64,000 nt of DNA, taken from positions 5,215,501 through 5,279,500 of the forward strand of contig NC_066286.1 in NCBI RefSeq assembly GCF_905404315.1. The letters are read 5' to 3'. The notes beneath the pieces are model-generated. The model was not told the DNA's origin and ran no database searches. It worked only from the letters and a program-made list of their open reading frames with translations. Within the stretch, counting starts at the first letter, position 1. Every line of letters starts with the position of its first letter. Below are positions 10,535-22,067 of this stretch, piece after piece. The position numbers were made by a program, and so were the translations under genes. This DNA is from Leptidea sinapis (lineage: Eukaryota; Arthropoda; Insecta; Lepidoptera; Pieridae).

Positions 10535-10552
10535 ATCCTACCGACTGCGCCA
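10535..10552 (-). other. Provirus 1 primer binding site (tRNA-Ser type)
   Basis: TGGCGCAGTCGGTAGGAT on the minus strand starts on the last base of the 5' LTR. It is complementary to the 3' end of insect tRNA-Ser as I recall it. The one-base overlap with the LTR is usual for errantiviruses. Confidence 0.8.
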
Positions 10553-10775
10553 GTTATGTTCGGACGATCATAAAAGGTCTTTTTAAAAAATTATTATTTA
10601 TTACACAAAACTAATTACAATGATATTAAAATATGACGTGTTACTTATAACAAGACTGGAGCGAAAGTGAATTATAAAAATATTAAATTATAGACAATCG
10701 AAGTTCAGCGTCAGCATCTATTCACTTGTTCAATCTGCCACTCAGCTCTTTCACACCGATGGGGTCCCGGTAACG
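10552..10775 (-). repeat. Provirus 1 5' LTR
   Basis: A 224-bp LTR at the 5' end of the minus-strand element, flanked outside by CACG. It holds a GTAATAAATAA polyadenylation signal near its 3' end. No strong TATA box with a matching initiator was recognised. Confidence 0.93.
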
Positions 10776-11291
10776 CACGTTTGGGAAAAAATATCAGACT
10801 GCATTTTTACAATGCACGCGTACACCGTTACGCTAATTCGATACCCTGACGTTAGCTGGTTAACTAGACTTATTACAGATTTTATTTTGAAAAAAGGTCC
10901 AGAGTTTTCATATAAAATGCTAAGAAATGTATAATGTAACGTAATGCAGCCAGCTCGAGCGTTTGATCATCGAATCGACGTATCGCACAAAACCTTTCGT
11001 TACGTCACAATCTCTGTCGTTCTTTCTTCATTGTCAGTCGTGTAAAAGGAGTTCATTGAAAAATTTAAATGGCCAGATCAGTTAATATAATTATCTGGTA
11101 TACAACCTTTGCTTTATATTTTCTTAGAATAGAACCATACTTTTGCGAACTTCAAAAAATACTTAGAATATTATGTGCATGCGTTTTTCTGAACGGAGAG
11201 TCTTGACAAACGGGAGGCGAACCAGGAAGTGATCATGTAGGTACCTAAACTTTTTGTTAAGAATACTATTGAACATTGTACAAAACCTTAC

Positions 11292-11433
11292 GTGGAGGGT
11301 TGGTGTTTCCGATGCTGACTTGTATGTCTCCTGTACAATACACCGGTGATCGCGCACACGACCGCACTCAGTAATGCTGACGTGCCCACTATCAGCACCA
11401 TCATCGGCGTTATTGCCCCTGGGATACCACCAC
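11292..11433 (-). CDS. Sidestep-like exon 13, transmembrane segment
   Basis: The acceptor TGTGTAG and donor GTAAGG bound a 142-bp exon. Its frame gives GGGIPGAITPMM, then the hydrophobic span LIVGTSALLSAVVCAI, then a basic stop-transfer sequence YRRHTSQHRKHQ. This is the single membrane crossing of the receptor. It joins exon 12 after one codon base and exon 14 after two, both in frame. Confidence 0.88.
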
Positions 11434-11754
11434 CTACACACAAGTATTTTCATCACAAGTAAATTTGCTGTTATTATTTCAACTCCTTAACTTGGAACAC
11501 TGGCGTTGTTTAAGACTTACTCCAACATCGCAATATGACGAAAATTTATAAACAAGAATAAAAAATAATTTATAAGGTTATATCTCAAAAGGGGTTTATG
11601 GTTACAGTATTTTTATAACTTATTCTAATTTTTATGAGTGTATTTAGTTAGTAAGTTATCATTTACAGTTACACAGTCGGTACAAAAACAGTTATAATAT
11701 TACTGCATATAATTAATATTCAACTAAAGAAATGGAAAGAAAATGTAAAGTAAA

Positions 11755-11952
11755 GTAAGGAGCTTCCTTGTGCGGATTTTCCGGGACCAAATGGGTCAAA
11801 TAAAGCGCGTACACTTCGTACCTTCTTTAAAGGCCGGCAACGCTCCTGTGATTCCTCTGGTGTTGCAATAGAACGTGGGTGGTGGTGATCACTTAACAAC
11901 AGATGACCCGTACGCTCGTTTTTCCTCCTTTTCCATAAAAAAAAAGAAATAA
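11755..11952 (+). repeat. LINE-B 3' fragment
   Basis: A 5'-truncated copy of the LINE-B 3' end: AGCTTCCTTGTGCGG, GCGCGTACAC, AAAGGCCGGCAACGCTC and the A-rich tail after CCTTTTCCAT. Confidence 0.75.
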
Positions 11953-11956
11953 AGAG

Positions 11957-12117
11957 TCAATGTTGATAGGCCCCCCACAACATGGACCAATGATCTGGTA
12001 AAGATCGCCGCAATACGTTGGATGAGGGTAGCGCGAGACCAACAATCGTGAATAAAATTGGGGGAGGCTTCTGTCCAGCAGTGGACTTTTCCGGTTGACA
12101 TCATGATGATGATATAA
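11957..12117 (+). repeat. LINE-C (RTE-like) 3' end fragment
   Basis: Contains AATACGTTGGATGAGGG, GGGGGAGGCTTCTGTCCAGC and AGTGGACTTTTCCGG, ending in a GATGATGAT run. This matches the 3' end at 20216-20410. In the latter copy it encodes the basic, Trp-containing C-terminus of an RTE-like LINE protein. Confidence 0.75.
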
Positions 12118-12118
12118 C

Positions 12119-13556
12119 TGTCCATAAAAGTGCTCTTTCTATTCTTTCTTTCTAAAACTACAAGTTACTACAAATGTAGACATTACGGTATGTAATATAA
12201 TTGTTACAGGTCAACCATAGTCCTATTTTAACTACGTCAATATAGTAAAGTCTTGTACATAACATCTAATTTATCATAATAAAAGTTTGTATTTCATTAG
12301 GCTAATATAAAAAATTGTAATTTTTTTCATACCGATCGTATTTTATGTTAAACCGAAGTCATTAATTGCAGCATATATTATGCGTCAACGGTCTCAGTAC
12401 AGCCACATAATGACGTGGCGTGCGTTTCGAATTTTAACTGGGGTATTTGATTACTTGAATGATAATGAGTATTCTTACTGTAAATAAAAATGATAGCGAT
12501 GCTGCTGATATATTTTCACGCATTTCACATTCATTCCGGTTTCGTTGGAATATTCCGTACAGAAAGTATGCTAGTCTGTATATTAGAGAAGCCAATATTC
12601 TGAACATGGAAAGCCGGAGAGGGCTATGCTTCGCATAAATGATTTATGGAATTATATAGACAAAAACACTTTTATGGGCAAATGAGGGCCGAGTGGTTGA
12701 ATTTCATTACAAGGAAAATTGCACTGGATTTTCGCGGATGAAAAATTAAGCTACCCGTACTAATAGTACGCAGATGAAATCTCAGGCAGATGCTAGTAAG
12801 ACAATTATTTTTAGTACAATTTTGAATATGTATTTTAGTGCCACAATAATTTATTTTATTATTACTCCTAAATGTCAGTTCAGCTCCAAACGTCAAATAA
12901 TGGGGTAACTGAAATTCATTTAATTTTTCAAATCCATTTATAAAATCCTGAGATTTAAAATACTTACATACTTTAGTATCGATCGTAATAAAAGTTTTAT
13001 AAACAACATAAAGGCATTTGTATTCTCAAAATTGATTCAAACGAAATTCTATTAAATTATAGTAAGGGCAATAGCCTTATTATAAATTGGAATAAGAAAC
13101 GTTATAATTTTTACTAAGTATTTGTCAATCCTAATTTAAGTACAGATAAGTTCTGCTGTATGCCGCAGAATTCATTCCAAATCTCATCTGTATTGGGCCA
13201 ACCCACAGAGTCTTAACTACTTCTTACTATAAATTTATAGGAGTCTAGACCAAAGAATAAGTTACATAAAATAGTTCAAAAATCATAAATATATTCTTAC
13301 GTTAATATCCATTTTGTTTTATCTTAAGCTTTTTTATAGATGAAAATAATATTATTCAAACCAAATGACGTTCTCAAGAAATCTCTATCTTTCCGTTATA
13401 TTATCAATTCCATTTCCTAATATTGGATAAAATTAAAATGATCTTTATTGGTTTTCAAAATTATTTCATCTATGAATGCTACAATATTAAAAATAAAGAC
13501 ATTTTTTATAACTGTAGTAAAAACTGGCGTGGCACTAGAAGATTCAAATAACTTAC
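12119..13556. other. Intron between exons 12 and 13, no feature recognised
   Basis: AT-rich intron. Short open frames are present on both strands but none has a recognisable domain, and none joins the receptor exons in phase. Confidence 0.5.
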
Positions 13557-13716
13557 CTATAAATCTGTCTGGTGGTCTAACAGCGGTTGTGTGCAAAGTT
13601 ACAACGTCACTTCGTCCTTTAGAGTTGGCTGCATACAGGTTGACCAAATAACTAAAGCTCAAGTCCACATCTGCAACGCTGAATGTTGATACGTTGGATG
13701 TAATATTTGCATGCAT
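13557..13716 (-). CDS. Sidestep-like exon 12, FNIII-like second half
   Basis: The acceptor TATTTGCAG and donor GTAAGT bound a 160-bp exon. It reads MHANITSNVSTFSV, then FSYLVNLYAANSKGRSDVV. The YAANSKGRS motif is the G-strand region of a fibronectin type III domain and is conserved in Sidestep proteins. It starts in phase 0 from exon 11 and ends one base into a codon. Confidence 0.9.
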
Positions 13717-14854
13717 CTGCAAATATAATGCTGATAAATAACTACTTGCTTACAGATTCTTTTGAACTGATTTTCTTAGAATAGTAATCGCTCTTGTAAC
13801 TGGAAAGAATAAGAAAAGCTATTTCAGCACTTGTAGCAGTACTTTAAAAATACCTGTGTTGGTAATAATATAAACGAAGAATAGCCAAACAAAAAAAAAA
13901 TTCTAAAATTCTCCTACACCCTAGTGTACACCTTACCCTACCATTTTGTAGTACTTCTAATAACAAATAAAGTGACTCATAAAAACGGAAAGTAACAAGG
14001 AAGTTGAAAACTCCAGAGTTAAGACCAACCTTCCTAAATTTTAACAGAAAATATTACGTTAAGGTAATTCTATTAAAAGAAATTGTAATTTTTATAGCAC
14101 AATGTAGCTCCTATATACATTTAAGGGAAAATATATCAACATTAAATTTTGTACCAAAACAGACCTCGATTGTGGATTATCACAAAGCCTCTCACCTAAA
14201 TAACAATAGACCGCAAAGCAAATTTCTGATACCTTCAGTAATTAATAATGGAACAAATAGTATGATATGCAATATTGTGTTACAGCATCAACTATAGTGG
14301 AATTTTAGTCTCATTTTCATAGAAAATTTCCAATTGTGTCATCAATGTAAAATTTTAAACTTATTACAATATCATGTCTATTGTATCGAGAGTACGTTCT
14401 TCCAATATCTCTTTCGTCTCTTTTATGAATTTTTTTTCTGAACCGATTTAGATGAAATTTACTACTAGATCTTGGAAAAGGTTATCTTTTATTGCGATAA
14501 AATAAGTGTAGCATTTTAAAATTTGACCTGTGAAGGCATGAAATAGGAGTGAAAATTCGTATTCAAGTTACGGTTTCACCCCTAACTCCGAATTCAAGTT
14601 TGATTATAATATTTTGTACAAAATAGGCTAGACCTTGGGAAAGGACATTAACTCCCATTTTTTTAGAAAAAGGACATAAGGGATGAATGAAATGAAAACT
14701 ACAAGGTGAATAGATCATATAGATCTAGTCTTGCCAGACTGGAAGTTACTGCCGAGGTTGGGAGATAATAGAGCGTGTTCTCAAAAATAGTATCGCAAAA
14801 AATAAAAAAATATGCAAAGTTACTATTCTACGCGGACGAGCACGCGAGCAAAAT

Positions 14855-14858
14855 CTAG
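14855..14858 (+). other. Degenerate Helitron-like 3' end
   Basis: The sequence CTACGCGGACGAGCACGCGAG followed by a CTAG closely resembles the hairpin plus CTAG terminus of the element at 20515-20873. The 5' end is not clear, so only the terminus is called. Confidence 0.4.
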
Positions 14859-14935
14859 TTTGTTCAAATAAATTAACATTTACCTCAGTCATAGTATAAA
14901 ACCACATACAGCCACTCTTTTATGAGTTCCGTTAA

Positions 14936-15140
14936 ATTAACCAGTGGACTCCTTTGCACAGGATGCCAGCTAGATTATGGGAACCACACCGGCACCTATT
15001 TATTGTAATTACTAGGCAAATGAGACTAGGCATCTTATGTCTAAGGGTGACGAGCGCAATTGTAGTGCCACTCAGAATTTTTGGACTTTTCAAGAATCCT
15101 GAGAGGCACTGCATTGTAATGGGCAGGTCGTATTAATTAT
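14936..15140 (+). repeat. SINE-A copy
   Basis: Matches the family seen at 41930-42225 in reverse: TCCTTTGCACAGGATGCC, TAGATTATGGGAACCACA, GACGAGCGCAATTGTAGTGC, AAGAATCCTGAG, TGTAATGGGCAGG. It has an internal deletion of the middle segment. Confidence 0.75.
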
Positions 15141-15570
15141 ATTTTATCAAAAGTCAATCATACTAATTGTCATATCATATTTATGAGGCTTAATATTGTT
15201 GTCTTCATAACAGAATAAATTTTATTCCACTCAGTCTATTATATTTTAATTTCTGGGAATGCTTCATTCCTCTTATGAACTAAACACAAAACAACGGTTG
15301 CGATAAACAAGGCTTAAGATTTCCCCGTATTTATTTCTGCAGTCCTTCATTTTAATAACATAAAAATATTTCTAGTAGAAAGACCGAGTAGTATCATAAT
15401 ATGTTTACATGTGAGCATCAAATATTACTATTATTATAAATTACATATTTTTTTTATGTTTGAGCTAGTCAGCCACCAAACAGTAAATGACGTAGACTTA
15501 GAACATATAAGCGTATAAACGAGCTGACGCCACGATAAACTGTATATCTGTATATGTAAAAACGTATAAA

Positions 15571-15970
15571 CGACCTGTATAAATACCACTGGACAGGCTG
15601 TTCCATATGTTTGACAGCAAATTTTTTGTGCCTATTTCAAGCGCCACTCGCGAGCGTCCAGAGAACTAATTTTGACGTATAATACAAATGGCTGCGAAGG
15701 AACGTACAATACTATTAAGTATTTTTACATTTTGTATTAATTTCGTTCGTTTACCGTGTTATTTATACTTCAAGAATCAACACAATAAACTACACATTTT
15801 TTTATATATATAATTTCCTACCATCTATCGATGTTTGCTGAGGTTGTCATCACTAGTTTTAGTACCGCAGACTCTCGCTACATGGCCAACAGCGCCAAAA
15901 TGGCGAATATCAAACAGGCACAAAAGCACTTTGACAGCCACCAGTCAAGTGGTATATCGTAGAGATCAGT
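15571..15970 (+). mobile_element. MITE-2 copy 1
   Basis: A roughly 400-bp non-coding element. Its ends are imperfect inverted repeats (GACCTGTATAAATACCACTGG at the left; AGTGGTATATCGTAGAGATC at the right). A second copy lies inverted at 52899-53303 and shares the interior. Confidence 0.7.
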
Positions 15971-16109
15971 GTTACTTCGAATGCTAAGGAGCTAATACCA
16001 AGAGGTGTGTTTGACAACTTGGCAATCAGAATCGGTTTCAGTAACAATCAATTCGTTTTCTTTTTCTATCTTGCTGTATCTCCGTTAAAGAAGTTCTTCT
16101 CTTTATCTT

Positions 16110-16318
16110 ATGGTAATTTGAATCTCCCTGCCCATTACAAAGCCACTCAGGATTCTTTAAAAACCCTCGCCACCTGTAGACATAAGAAGTCAAGTCTCAT
16201 TTGCTCAGTAATTTCACTAGCTACGGCGCCCTTCAGATCGAAACACAATAATGCTTACACATACTGCTATACGGCAAAAAGTTATACCCATAATCTAGCC
16301 GGCATCCTGTGCTAAGGA
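16110..16318 (-). repeat. SINE-A copy
   Basis: Reverse orientation: CTGCCCATTACAAAGCCACT, GGATTCTTTAAAAACCC, TCATTTGCTCAGTAATTTCA, GGCGCCCTTCAGA, then CCATAATCTAGCCGGCATCC near the end. Part of the middle is missing. Confidence 0.75.
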
Positions 16319-16779
16319 ACTTCGAACTGGTGAAGTGTAGCAATTCCTTAAAAATACCAGTTCATTTAACATTGACTCCATTTTAATAGTACTGTTTTGT
16401 GCCTCCGAATTTATTTATTTATTAAACAGGCTAACCAACTAGATACATTATTTATAATGTACGAATAATATAAACAAATATAAGTGTTACTATTTATATA
16501 ATTCTTAAATAAAGGTATGCACAACGTTACTAAACTAAATAAACTAATTAAAAAACTAAAAAAAACAACTACTAATTACACATTTACTAACATTTTTCTT
16601 TTTAATGATAAAGATCACCTCTTTTAAACAAATGTTGAAATTTCAAAAAATATCAATATTCAGATCTAAATTAAATATTTTATTCTAGTTTACGCCTAAC
16701 CTACGCATGCCAAACTTGGAAGTACACATAAAAAATTAAAAACAAAGTTAAACAAATTAAAAAAAACCGCCAACGTGGT

Positions 16780-17085
16780 ATGGATCGAAGCATGCGGAAT
16801 ATTTAAAAAATTTGGCCATAATACGATAAGCATTTAACCAAAGCCAAAGATGCTCTGACCCAAGCTAGAAAAATTAAAATGGAAGTGGGCAGGTCATGTA
16901 GCAAGAAGAGAGGTGGACCAGTAGGGTAACAAAGTAGAAGGGTCCATACGGAAAACGTATCAGAGGTAGACCTCACACAAGATAAGCAGACGATATATAC
17001 AAAATTGCTAGCCCCTGCAAATAGCTAAAGACAGAGATAAATGGAATTCTTTATAGGAGGCCTTCACCTTCACCTAGAGAGGGGC
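16780..17085 (+). repeat. LINE-C (RTE-like) coding fragment
   Basis: Translation in shifting frames gives ALTQARKIKMEVG, then GRSCSKK, then KGPYGKR- and RGRPHTR-like segments, then AKDRDKWN-like residues. This pattern is the C-terminal part of RTE-like LINE polyproteins. Several frameshifts and stops are present. Confidence 0.65.
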
Positions 17086-17531
17086 ACAAATTCTTGCACA
17101 AATAATTTGGTTTTATTCTAGTTTTTCAAAATAATATTGTAATAAACATTTAGTTAAATCCACATTATCACTGTAATCATACATTTGCAGTTATTTCTAT
17201 AAAATTTAATAAATATTGGGTAATTAGTACCTATTCGACAATTAAGTACTGGTACACAAATGCCAATTTCTTGGAGAACATCTGTACCTTACATAATTTA
17301 TACATCTGGATATATATCTATCTAGATAGTCTCTTGCTGCTAGACAACCGATGAAAAAAGGCAAAGTTTAGTACTATAGTATGTGTGACAAGCTACGTCT
17401 TATACTCGCGATTTGTATTTGTGTGTGAATGGCTCAAAATAGTGGTTTACTTTTAAGCCCATTTTCTTCGACGTTTTCACAGCTGTTACCGTCTATCTAA
17501 GCATATAAATGATCTAAATCTAATAACTTAC

Positions 17532-17665
17532 AACCATAGCCGGCAACTGCAACAGCTCCATATAGAACATCTGCGGCAACCCTCCGTCCATCCCCTCCGA
17601 GCACTGAACTGCTAATTCCTGGCTCGTCTGATTCACTGAGCAATTGTGCACCGCACTCGGCCGAG
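17532..17665 (-). CDS. Sidestep-like exon 11, FNIII-like first half
   Basis: The acceptor CACCGACAG and donor GTAAGT bound a 134-bp exon. It reads ARPSAVHNCSVNQTSQELAV, then QCSEGMDGGLPQMFYMELLQ. The paired Cys and GMDGGLPQMF motif are conserved in Sidestep membrane-proximal modules. The first codon is completed by the last base of exon 10, across a 14.1-kb intron that holds provirus 2. Confidence 0.88.
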
Positions 17666-19006
17666 CTGTCGGTGATACGGCTCGTTAGATCGCTGACAAA
17701 TACCTGATATTTTACTTACAATGTCAGCAATACTATTATAATATGCTATTCTTTTACATAATATAAAGTGAAACTTCTTTATCGCAGCATAAGAGAAATT
17801 TTAGAGCAATGCTGTCACGATTTTCAGTTGCCCGACAGATTTTATTTTCTGACATCTGTGACTTGCCTTAATATTCAAAAACAACATTATATATTTTACA
17901 TTTACCTTCAATTTCTTATACTAAATTATTTTATGAGTGAAAGTTTTTAAAATGTGAAATAAATAAATGCTGGATTCCCAGGAACATTTTACTCTTTCAT
18001 CGATAAACAAGAATAAAAGAAAAATGAGAACCTAAGAATGACTTGACCTGTACAAAAACTAAGTGTTCAATTTTTCATGAATACTATCAATACAACATAT
18101 CATCCTTTGTAAATTTTTACAACAGATTTAAAAATAAAATTAAACCTTGTTGTAAAATTGGTCTTAGTCAATGAGTCTGTGAAGTCACGTGGCAATTTAT
18201 TTATCTATCTAGGAACTATGTAAGCTATTGTACTTTCATCGAACGCGTTAGATGCACGAGGCACGTGCAACCAGTTTGAACCGTTTAGTTGTTTTTAATT
18301 TATTTTTATAGTTGACGTAATTAATTCAGGTGATTAAATAGCACGAATTTTCCTCGTTCTAAGATGTCAGTTTGCCTCGTTTTCAGATCCACGCTTTCAA
18401 ACAGGTATGTCTGATTGTTAACGATGGTATAATTTTCCACAGGTTTCGCTTCCCAACTCTACCAAGTAGAGCAGAAGCTTCAATCGACGGTGCTTCTAAC
18501 AACAAAGGCACATTCCGAACAGCATTGGTATTTATCTAGAAATACACAATAATTTGAGCGCATATTGTTATAATTTATATAAAATATAAAAGATGAACAG
18601 TTTTTTGCCTGTTAGTGTCATTCAGCATAAGGTTTTATTACTCAGCTAGTTACTGGCTTTATAAATACACAACTAATGGTAAAGCAATCTAGGAAAATCT
18701 ATTTTGTTCAATCAAGGTAATAGGATTATATTATGATTGTGGTTATTCTCTGACTAATGTGAGTGATACTCATTTATATAAAATTCGTTTTAAAGTATTC
18801 AAACGCATGTAATTGAAACTCTATTTTTTCCATACATGGGGCACACACACAAAGGTTTGCGCTTCTAGCTAATCGGAACTATTTGAATTTCAAATGATAT
18901 ATTTTTTGAAACATTGCAACCTACTTAGTAATAAAAAAAATCGGGGCGGGAAATAATTTGTCAATTGTTTTTTATCACACATCAAATTTCTACGTACGCA
19001 ACGAAA
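17666..19006. other. Intron sequence without recognised features
   Basis: The first part of the large intron between exons 10 and 11. No shared repeat or coding domain was recognised. Confidence 0.45.
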
Positions 19007-19560
19007 ATGGAATTAAGTCGAAAAGATTTTAGAGCAATGATTTTTTATAATTTTTGCCGCTCGTCTTCAAAATGCTTTTGGGAGAGAAACACCTTGCTTG
19101 AGCATCGTGAGGTGATGGTTTGCTGAAGTTGAGAGAGGTCGGGTTTCTTTATTTCGTAAAGGACGGCCTTCAACTGTCGTCAACGAAAATAATGTGGCTT
19201 CTGTTAAGCGGATAATTAAAGAAAACCCGCGGAATACCTATGAGAAAATTCGATTTGAAAGTTGACGAATTGAAAGTTTGGAAACTTTGTTGTCGTTAGA
19301 TCCCTCATGAACTGATAGCAGAGCTCGCGTGGAATGGTGCATTAGATGCTAATGAAGTACGACCACGAACATTCTTATGCTGTTTATGAAATTGTCACAG
19401 AAGATGAAACGTGGATTTATTGTTTTGAACCCGAAAAAAACCAGCAATCATGCGAATGGGTGTTTGAAAATGAGAGCAAGCCAACAAAAGTGAGGCAGGC
19501 GAGAAACGTTGGTAAAAAAATGATCTCATTTTTTTCTCAGCTACGGGTCCCATCTGCACA
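19007..19560 (+). pseudogene. Mariner transposase relic
   Basis: It starts MELSRKDFRAMIFYNF, continues with a helix-turn-helix-like region (GRPSTVVNENN), and reaches VTEDETWIYCFEPE, the region of the first catalytic Asp of mariner transposases, then KPTKVRQARNVGKKMI. Frameshifts break it near 19090-19330, and it ends before the remaining catalytic residues. The sequence beyond is SINE-A. Confidence 0.82.
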
Positions 19561-19599
19561 ATTCCACTTAAAGATCAAAAGAGTGTAAATGCCGAGTAG

Positions 19600-19705
19600 A
19601 ATTCTACCATATGAATTTTTGGGGTTTTCAAGAATCCTGACCTGTATTAGGCAGGGCGTAACAATTACCATCAGCTGAACGTCCGGCTCGTCTCGTTCTT
19701 TATTG
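19600..19705 (+). repeat. SINE-A fragment
   Basis: AGAATCCTGACC, TTAGGCAGGGCGTAACAATT and ATCAGCTGAACGTCC match the 3' part of SINE-A. It directly follows the mariner relic. Confidence 0.65.
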
Positions 19706-20084
19706 TCAAAAAAAAGGACAGGTGGATTAGGCTCTACCACACAATGATGTGCCTAATTCATAGGTTTTCTCGTAAGCTGGTGAAACTTATACGTTGAAGC
19801 TTACGTTAAATAACTCAAGTGATAACTGGTCATTGCTATTTTAACAAACAGCTGTTGAATATATGGAGATGTCATCGAGTGCAGGGCAAGAATTAAGAAT
19901 AAAGTAATTAGTTCGGAATTCAGGAGTGCAGCCCCGAGGTCATTCGAGGATTGATTAATGACATTGAATTGATGGGATGTCAAGGTTAACCGCAGACTCC
20001 ACTACGCAAAATAGGCGCACAGTAAACGTCGTGTTTTCTTTATGAGAAAAAACGAGCCAACTTCACGTGATTGTAAGTGATACA

Positions 20085-20165
20085 CCCTGCCAATTTGCAG
20101 TGCGCTCAGGATTCTTAACTGAACTTAAAAATCTTTGCGGAACTGAAATTGCGCTTGTCACTTTC
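20085..20165 (-). repeat. SINE-A fragment
   Basis: ACCCTGCCAATTTGCAGTGC, CTCAGGATTCTTAA and AATTGCGCTTGTCAC match SINE-A in reverse. Only about 80 bp survives. Confidence 0.6.
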
Positions 20166-20215
20166 AGAGATACGATTTAAATCTCATAAGCCAAGTAATC
20201 TCATAAGTCAAGTAA

Positions 20216-20410
20216 GATGGTTTGACGGACAGGTAGCCGGTGGGGCAGTAAAGTCCTCGAAAGGGGACCACGCACCGGAAGATGCAGTGTTGGTAGGCCC
20301 CCCACAAGATCGGCCTGAATACGTTGGATGAGGGCAGCGCACCGATCGTTGTGGAAATCTTTGGGGGAGGCCTTTGTCCAGCAGTGGACGTCTTCCGGCT
20401 GATGATGATA
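20216..20410 (+). repeat. LINE-C (RTE-like) 3' end
   Basis: The 3' coding end of the same family as 11957-12117 and 46957-47277. It reads through a Trp-rich basic C-terminus (RWMRAAHRSLWKSLG-like) and ends with GATGATGATAG. Confidence 0.75.
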
Positions 20411-20514
20411 GAGCCAAGTAATGAGGACATCCATAGGAGAAACAAAGTCACTGACATAGCAGATGATTGCGAAACTGAAGTGGCAGTGGCAGAGCGTAAT
20501 ATAGTTTTTATACA

Positions 20515-20873
20515 TCCCTACTAATATTTTAAATGTGAATGTAAGTTTGTTTGTCACGATTTTACGCCGGAGATACTGAAGCTGAATTGATGATGAAGAT
20601 TTTGATGAAATTCATAGGGGGATTGCGAAAGTACATAGGCTACATTTAATCCCGGCAAAATTCACATCAAAGAGCTATAATTATACCAATAGTAGGTTTA
20701 GTTTGCCATACAATTGTTCCTTGAAATTAGATTCATATAATATGTTGGGACATAACGGGAGTGAAAACAGGAAACGGAAATGGAATAGGACATAGATAAT
20801 CTTCAATTCCAAACTTGCTTATTATTTTTAAAAACCCTTTATCTACGCGGACGAAGTCGCGGGCATCAGCTAG
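20515..20873 (+). mobile_element. Non-autonomous Helitron-like element
   Basis: It begins TCCCTACTAATATTTTAAAT, ends with the hairpin region CGCGGACGAAGTCGCG and CTAG, and is flanked by A (20514) and T (20874), as expected for Helitron insertion at AT. It is 359 bp long with no coding capacity. The hairpin has six pairs with one bulge. Confidence 0.7.
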
Positions 20874-21370
20874 TAGGATTTAAATTTGGTAAATAGCCCG
20901 TGATTAACTATACCTCCTTACTGTATTAGTCTGTAAAATTAATGAATTTTATAAATAAACGTGGTTTTGAAAACGATTAAAAGTATTTAACAGGATGCTT
21001 AAGCGTTAGTTTACCAAGTCAACAACTAGGGGTATTAAAACATCCTTATAAGCAAACACAAGGCAACCCTAACGTAACCCGACCAGATATTTTATCAATG
21101 TTACCAACGTTAAATATAAATTGGCATTTTCGTAGAATTTTCATTAATTTGCGGCAATCGGTTGCTGTGTATTTGGTGAGAGTGATTTATCGCTCTATAA
21201 TGTAATATATTAATAATCATAATTAATTCTCGAAACAATATTCCTGAAATACGTAATCGTTTCCTATGAAATATGTTTTTCACATAACAATTTTCAAAAC
21301 GCTTCGCTTAGTGTTGAGTTTGTTTATAATATTTTATAACCAGAAACTTTCACTGCCATGAGCGATAAGC
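20874..21370. other. Intron sequence left of provirus 2
   Basis: AT-rich sequence. The last few bases appear to belong to the mariner relic that resumes to the right of the provirus. No other feature was recognised. Confidence 0.4.
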
Positions 21371-21374
21371 GACC

Positions 21375-21635
21375 TGTTATACCCCAGTTATGTAGGTATT
21401 AATGCTGACTTAATTGCTATTCCATCTCAACCAGCATTATTGAATCAGTTATATAAGCCCTAGCTGCGCGCGGGCAGCCAGTTCGTGCTCGCTTCTCATA
21501 AGTTACGGTTCTGCCCAAGGGTCTCTAAAACTATTATTGTATAATCAAGTCTTCATATTCCTTATAATATATTATATTTCTTTGTGTTAAATAAATGTTT
21601 TTTTTAAAAAGCGAACTCAAAAGAGACCCATAACA
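21375..21635 (+). repeat. Provirus 2 5' LTR
   Basis: A 261-bp LTR with TGTTAT/ATAACA ends, identical by eye to 29969-30229. It contains a TATA box, an initiator and AATAAA (21590-21595). Confidence 0.95.
21450..21480 (+). promoter_or_regulatory. Provirus 2 core promoter
   Basis: TATATAA at 21450-21456 lies 30 bases before the A of CCAGTTC (21480). This is the normal spacing for an arthropod TATA box and initiator, so transcription probably starts near 21480. Confidence 0.65.
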
Positions 21636-21639
21636 TTTT

Positions 21640-21657
21640 TGGTGGCAGCGGTGGGAT
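21640..21657 (+). other. Provirus 2 primer binding site (tRNA-Leu type)
   Basis: TGGTGGCAGCGGTGGGAT lies four bases after the LTR. It is complementary to the 3' end of a tRNA-Leu as I recall it. Provirus 1 uses a different primer. Confidence 0.8.
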
Positions 21658-21661
21658 ACGG

Positions 21662-21965
21662 AAATCCCCAGTGACCTTAAACTATTCATAAACCAATAAA
21701 AATCATTACTCATAAAAGTGTGAATCTGTGATCGTGAAAAGTGTTATTCATCGTGTAATCAAAAAAATCCCCAGTGATCTTAAACCCAATAAATCAAAAA
21801 TCGCTATTCATAAAACCGCGAACCTGTGATTGTGAAAAGTGTTATTCATTGTGTAATCAAAATCTCCAGTAATCTTAAATCATATACAATCCAATAAATC
21901 AAAAAGTCTCTATCCACAAAATCGTGAACCTGTGATCGTGCAGTGTCGTTCATCGTGCAACTTGC
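21662..21965 (+). repeat. Three ~100-bp tandem repeats in the provirus 2 leader
   Basis: Units begin near 21662, 21766 and 21860. Each has AAATCYCCAGTRAYCTTAAA, then CAATAAA, then GTGATYGTGAAAAGTG and TTATTCATYGTGTAATCAA-type segments. They lie between the primer site and gag, where Drosophila gypsy carries its insulator. A regulatory or packaging role is possible but not shown. Confidence 0.75.
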
Positions 21966-22026
21966 AACACAATCGTCGTGAAGGACTGAAGAGTCAGCAT
22001 TTCGGGAATCACGTCTTATCGCATCA

Positions 22027-22067
22027 ATGCTCGAGGCATTCGCCGTATTAGCCGCCTTATCGTAAGT
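22027..22067 (+). CDS. env: Provirus 2 env leader exon (signal peptide) with splice donor
   Basis: An ATG at 22027 opens a hydrophobic frame (MLEAFAVLAAL) that ends two bases into a codon at 22061, directly before the consensus donor GTAAGT (22062-22067). Without splicing, the frame stops at a TAA inside the donor, a 12-codon upstream ORF. Spliced to the acceptor at 28098, it would enter env in phase and supply a signal peptide. The splice is inferred. Confidence 0.68.

Larger units (their letters stand above)
3417..10775 (-). mobile_element. Errantivirus provirus 1 (env-bearing Ty3/gypsy)
   Basis: A full-length provirus on the minus strand, flanked by the duplicated target CACG (3413-3416 and 10776-10779). 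The order is 5' LTR, tRNA-Ser-type primer site, leader with splice donor, gag, pro-RT-RNaseH-integrase, env, polypurine tract and 3' LTR. The LTRs differ by one base change and one single-base indel, so insertion is fairly recent. Even so, pol has frameshifts near 8440, 7480 and 6105 and a TAA at 8168-8170. gag and env remain open. It lies in the sense orientation within the intron between exons 13 and 14 of the Sidestep-like gene, about 0.5 kb below exon 13. Confidence 0.93.

Noticed and set aside
20149..20457. Several overlapping short frames on both strands
   Set aside because: All lie in the LINE-C 3' end, which is GC-richer and so open by chance in several frames.
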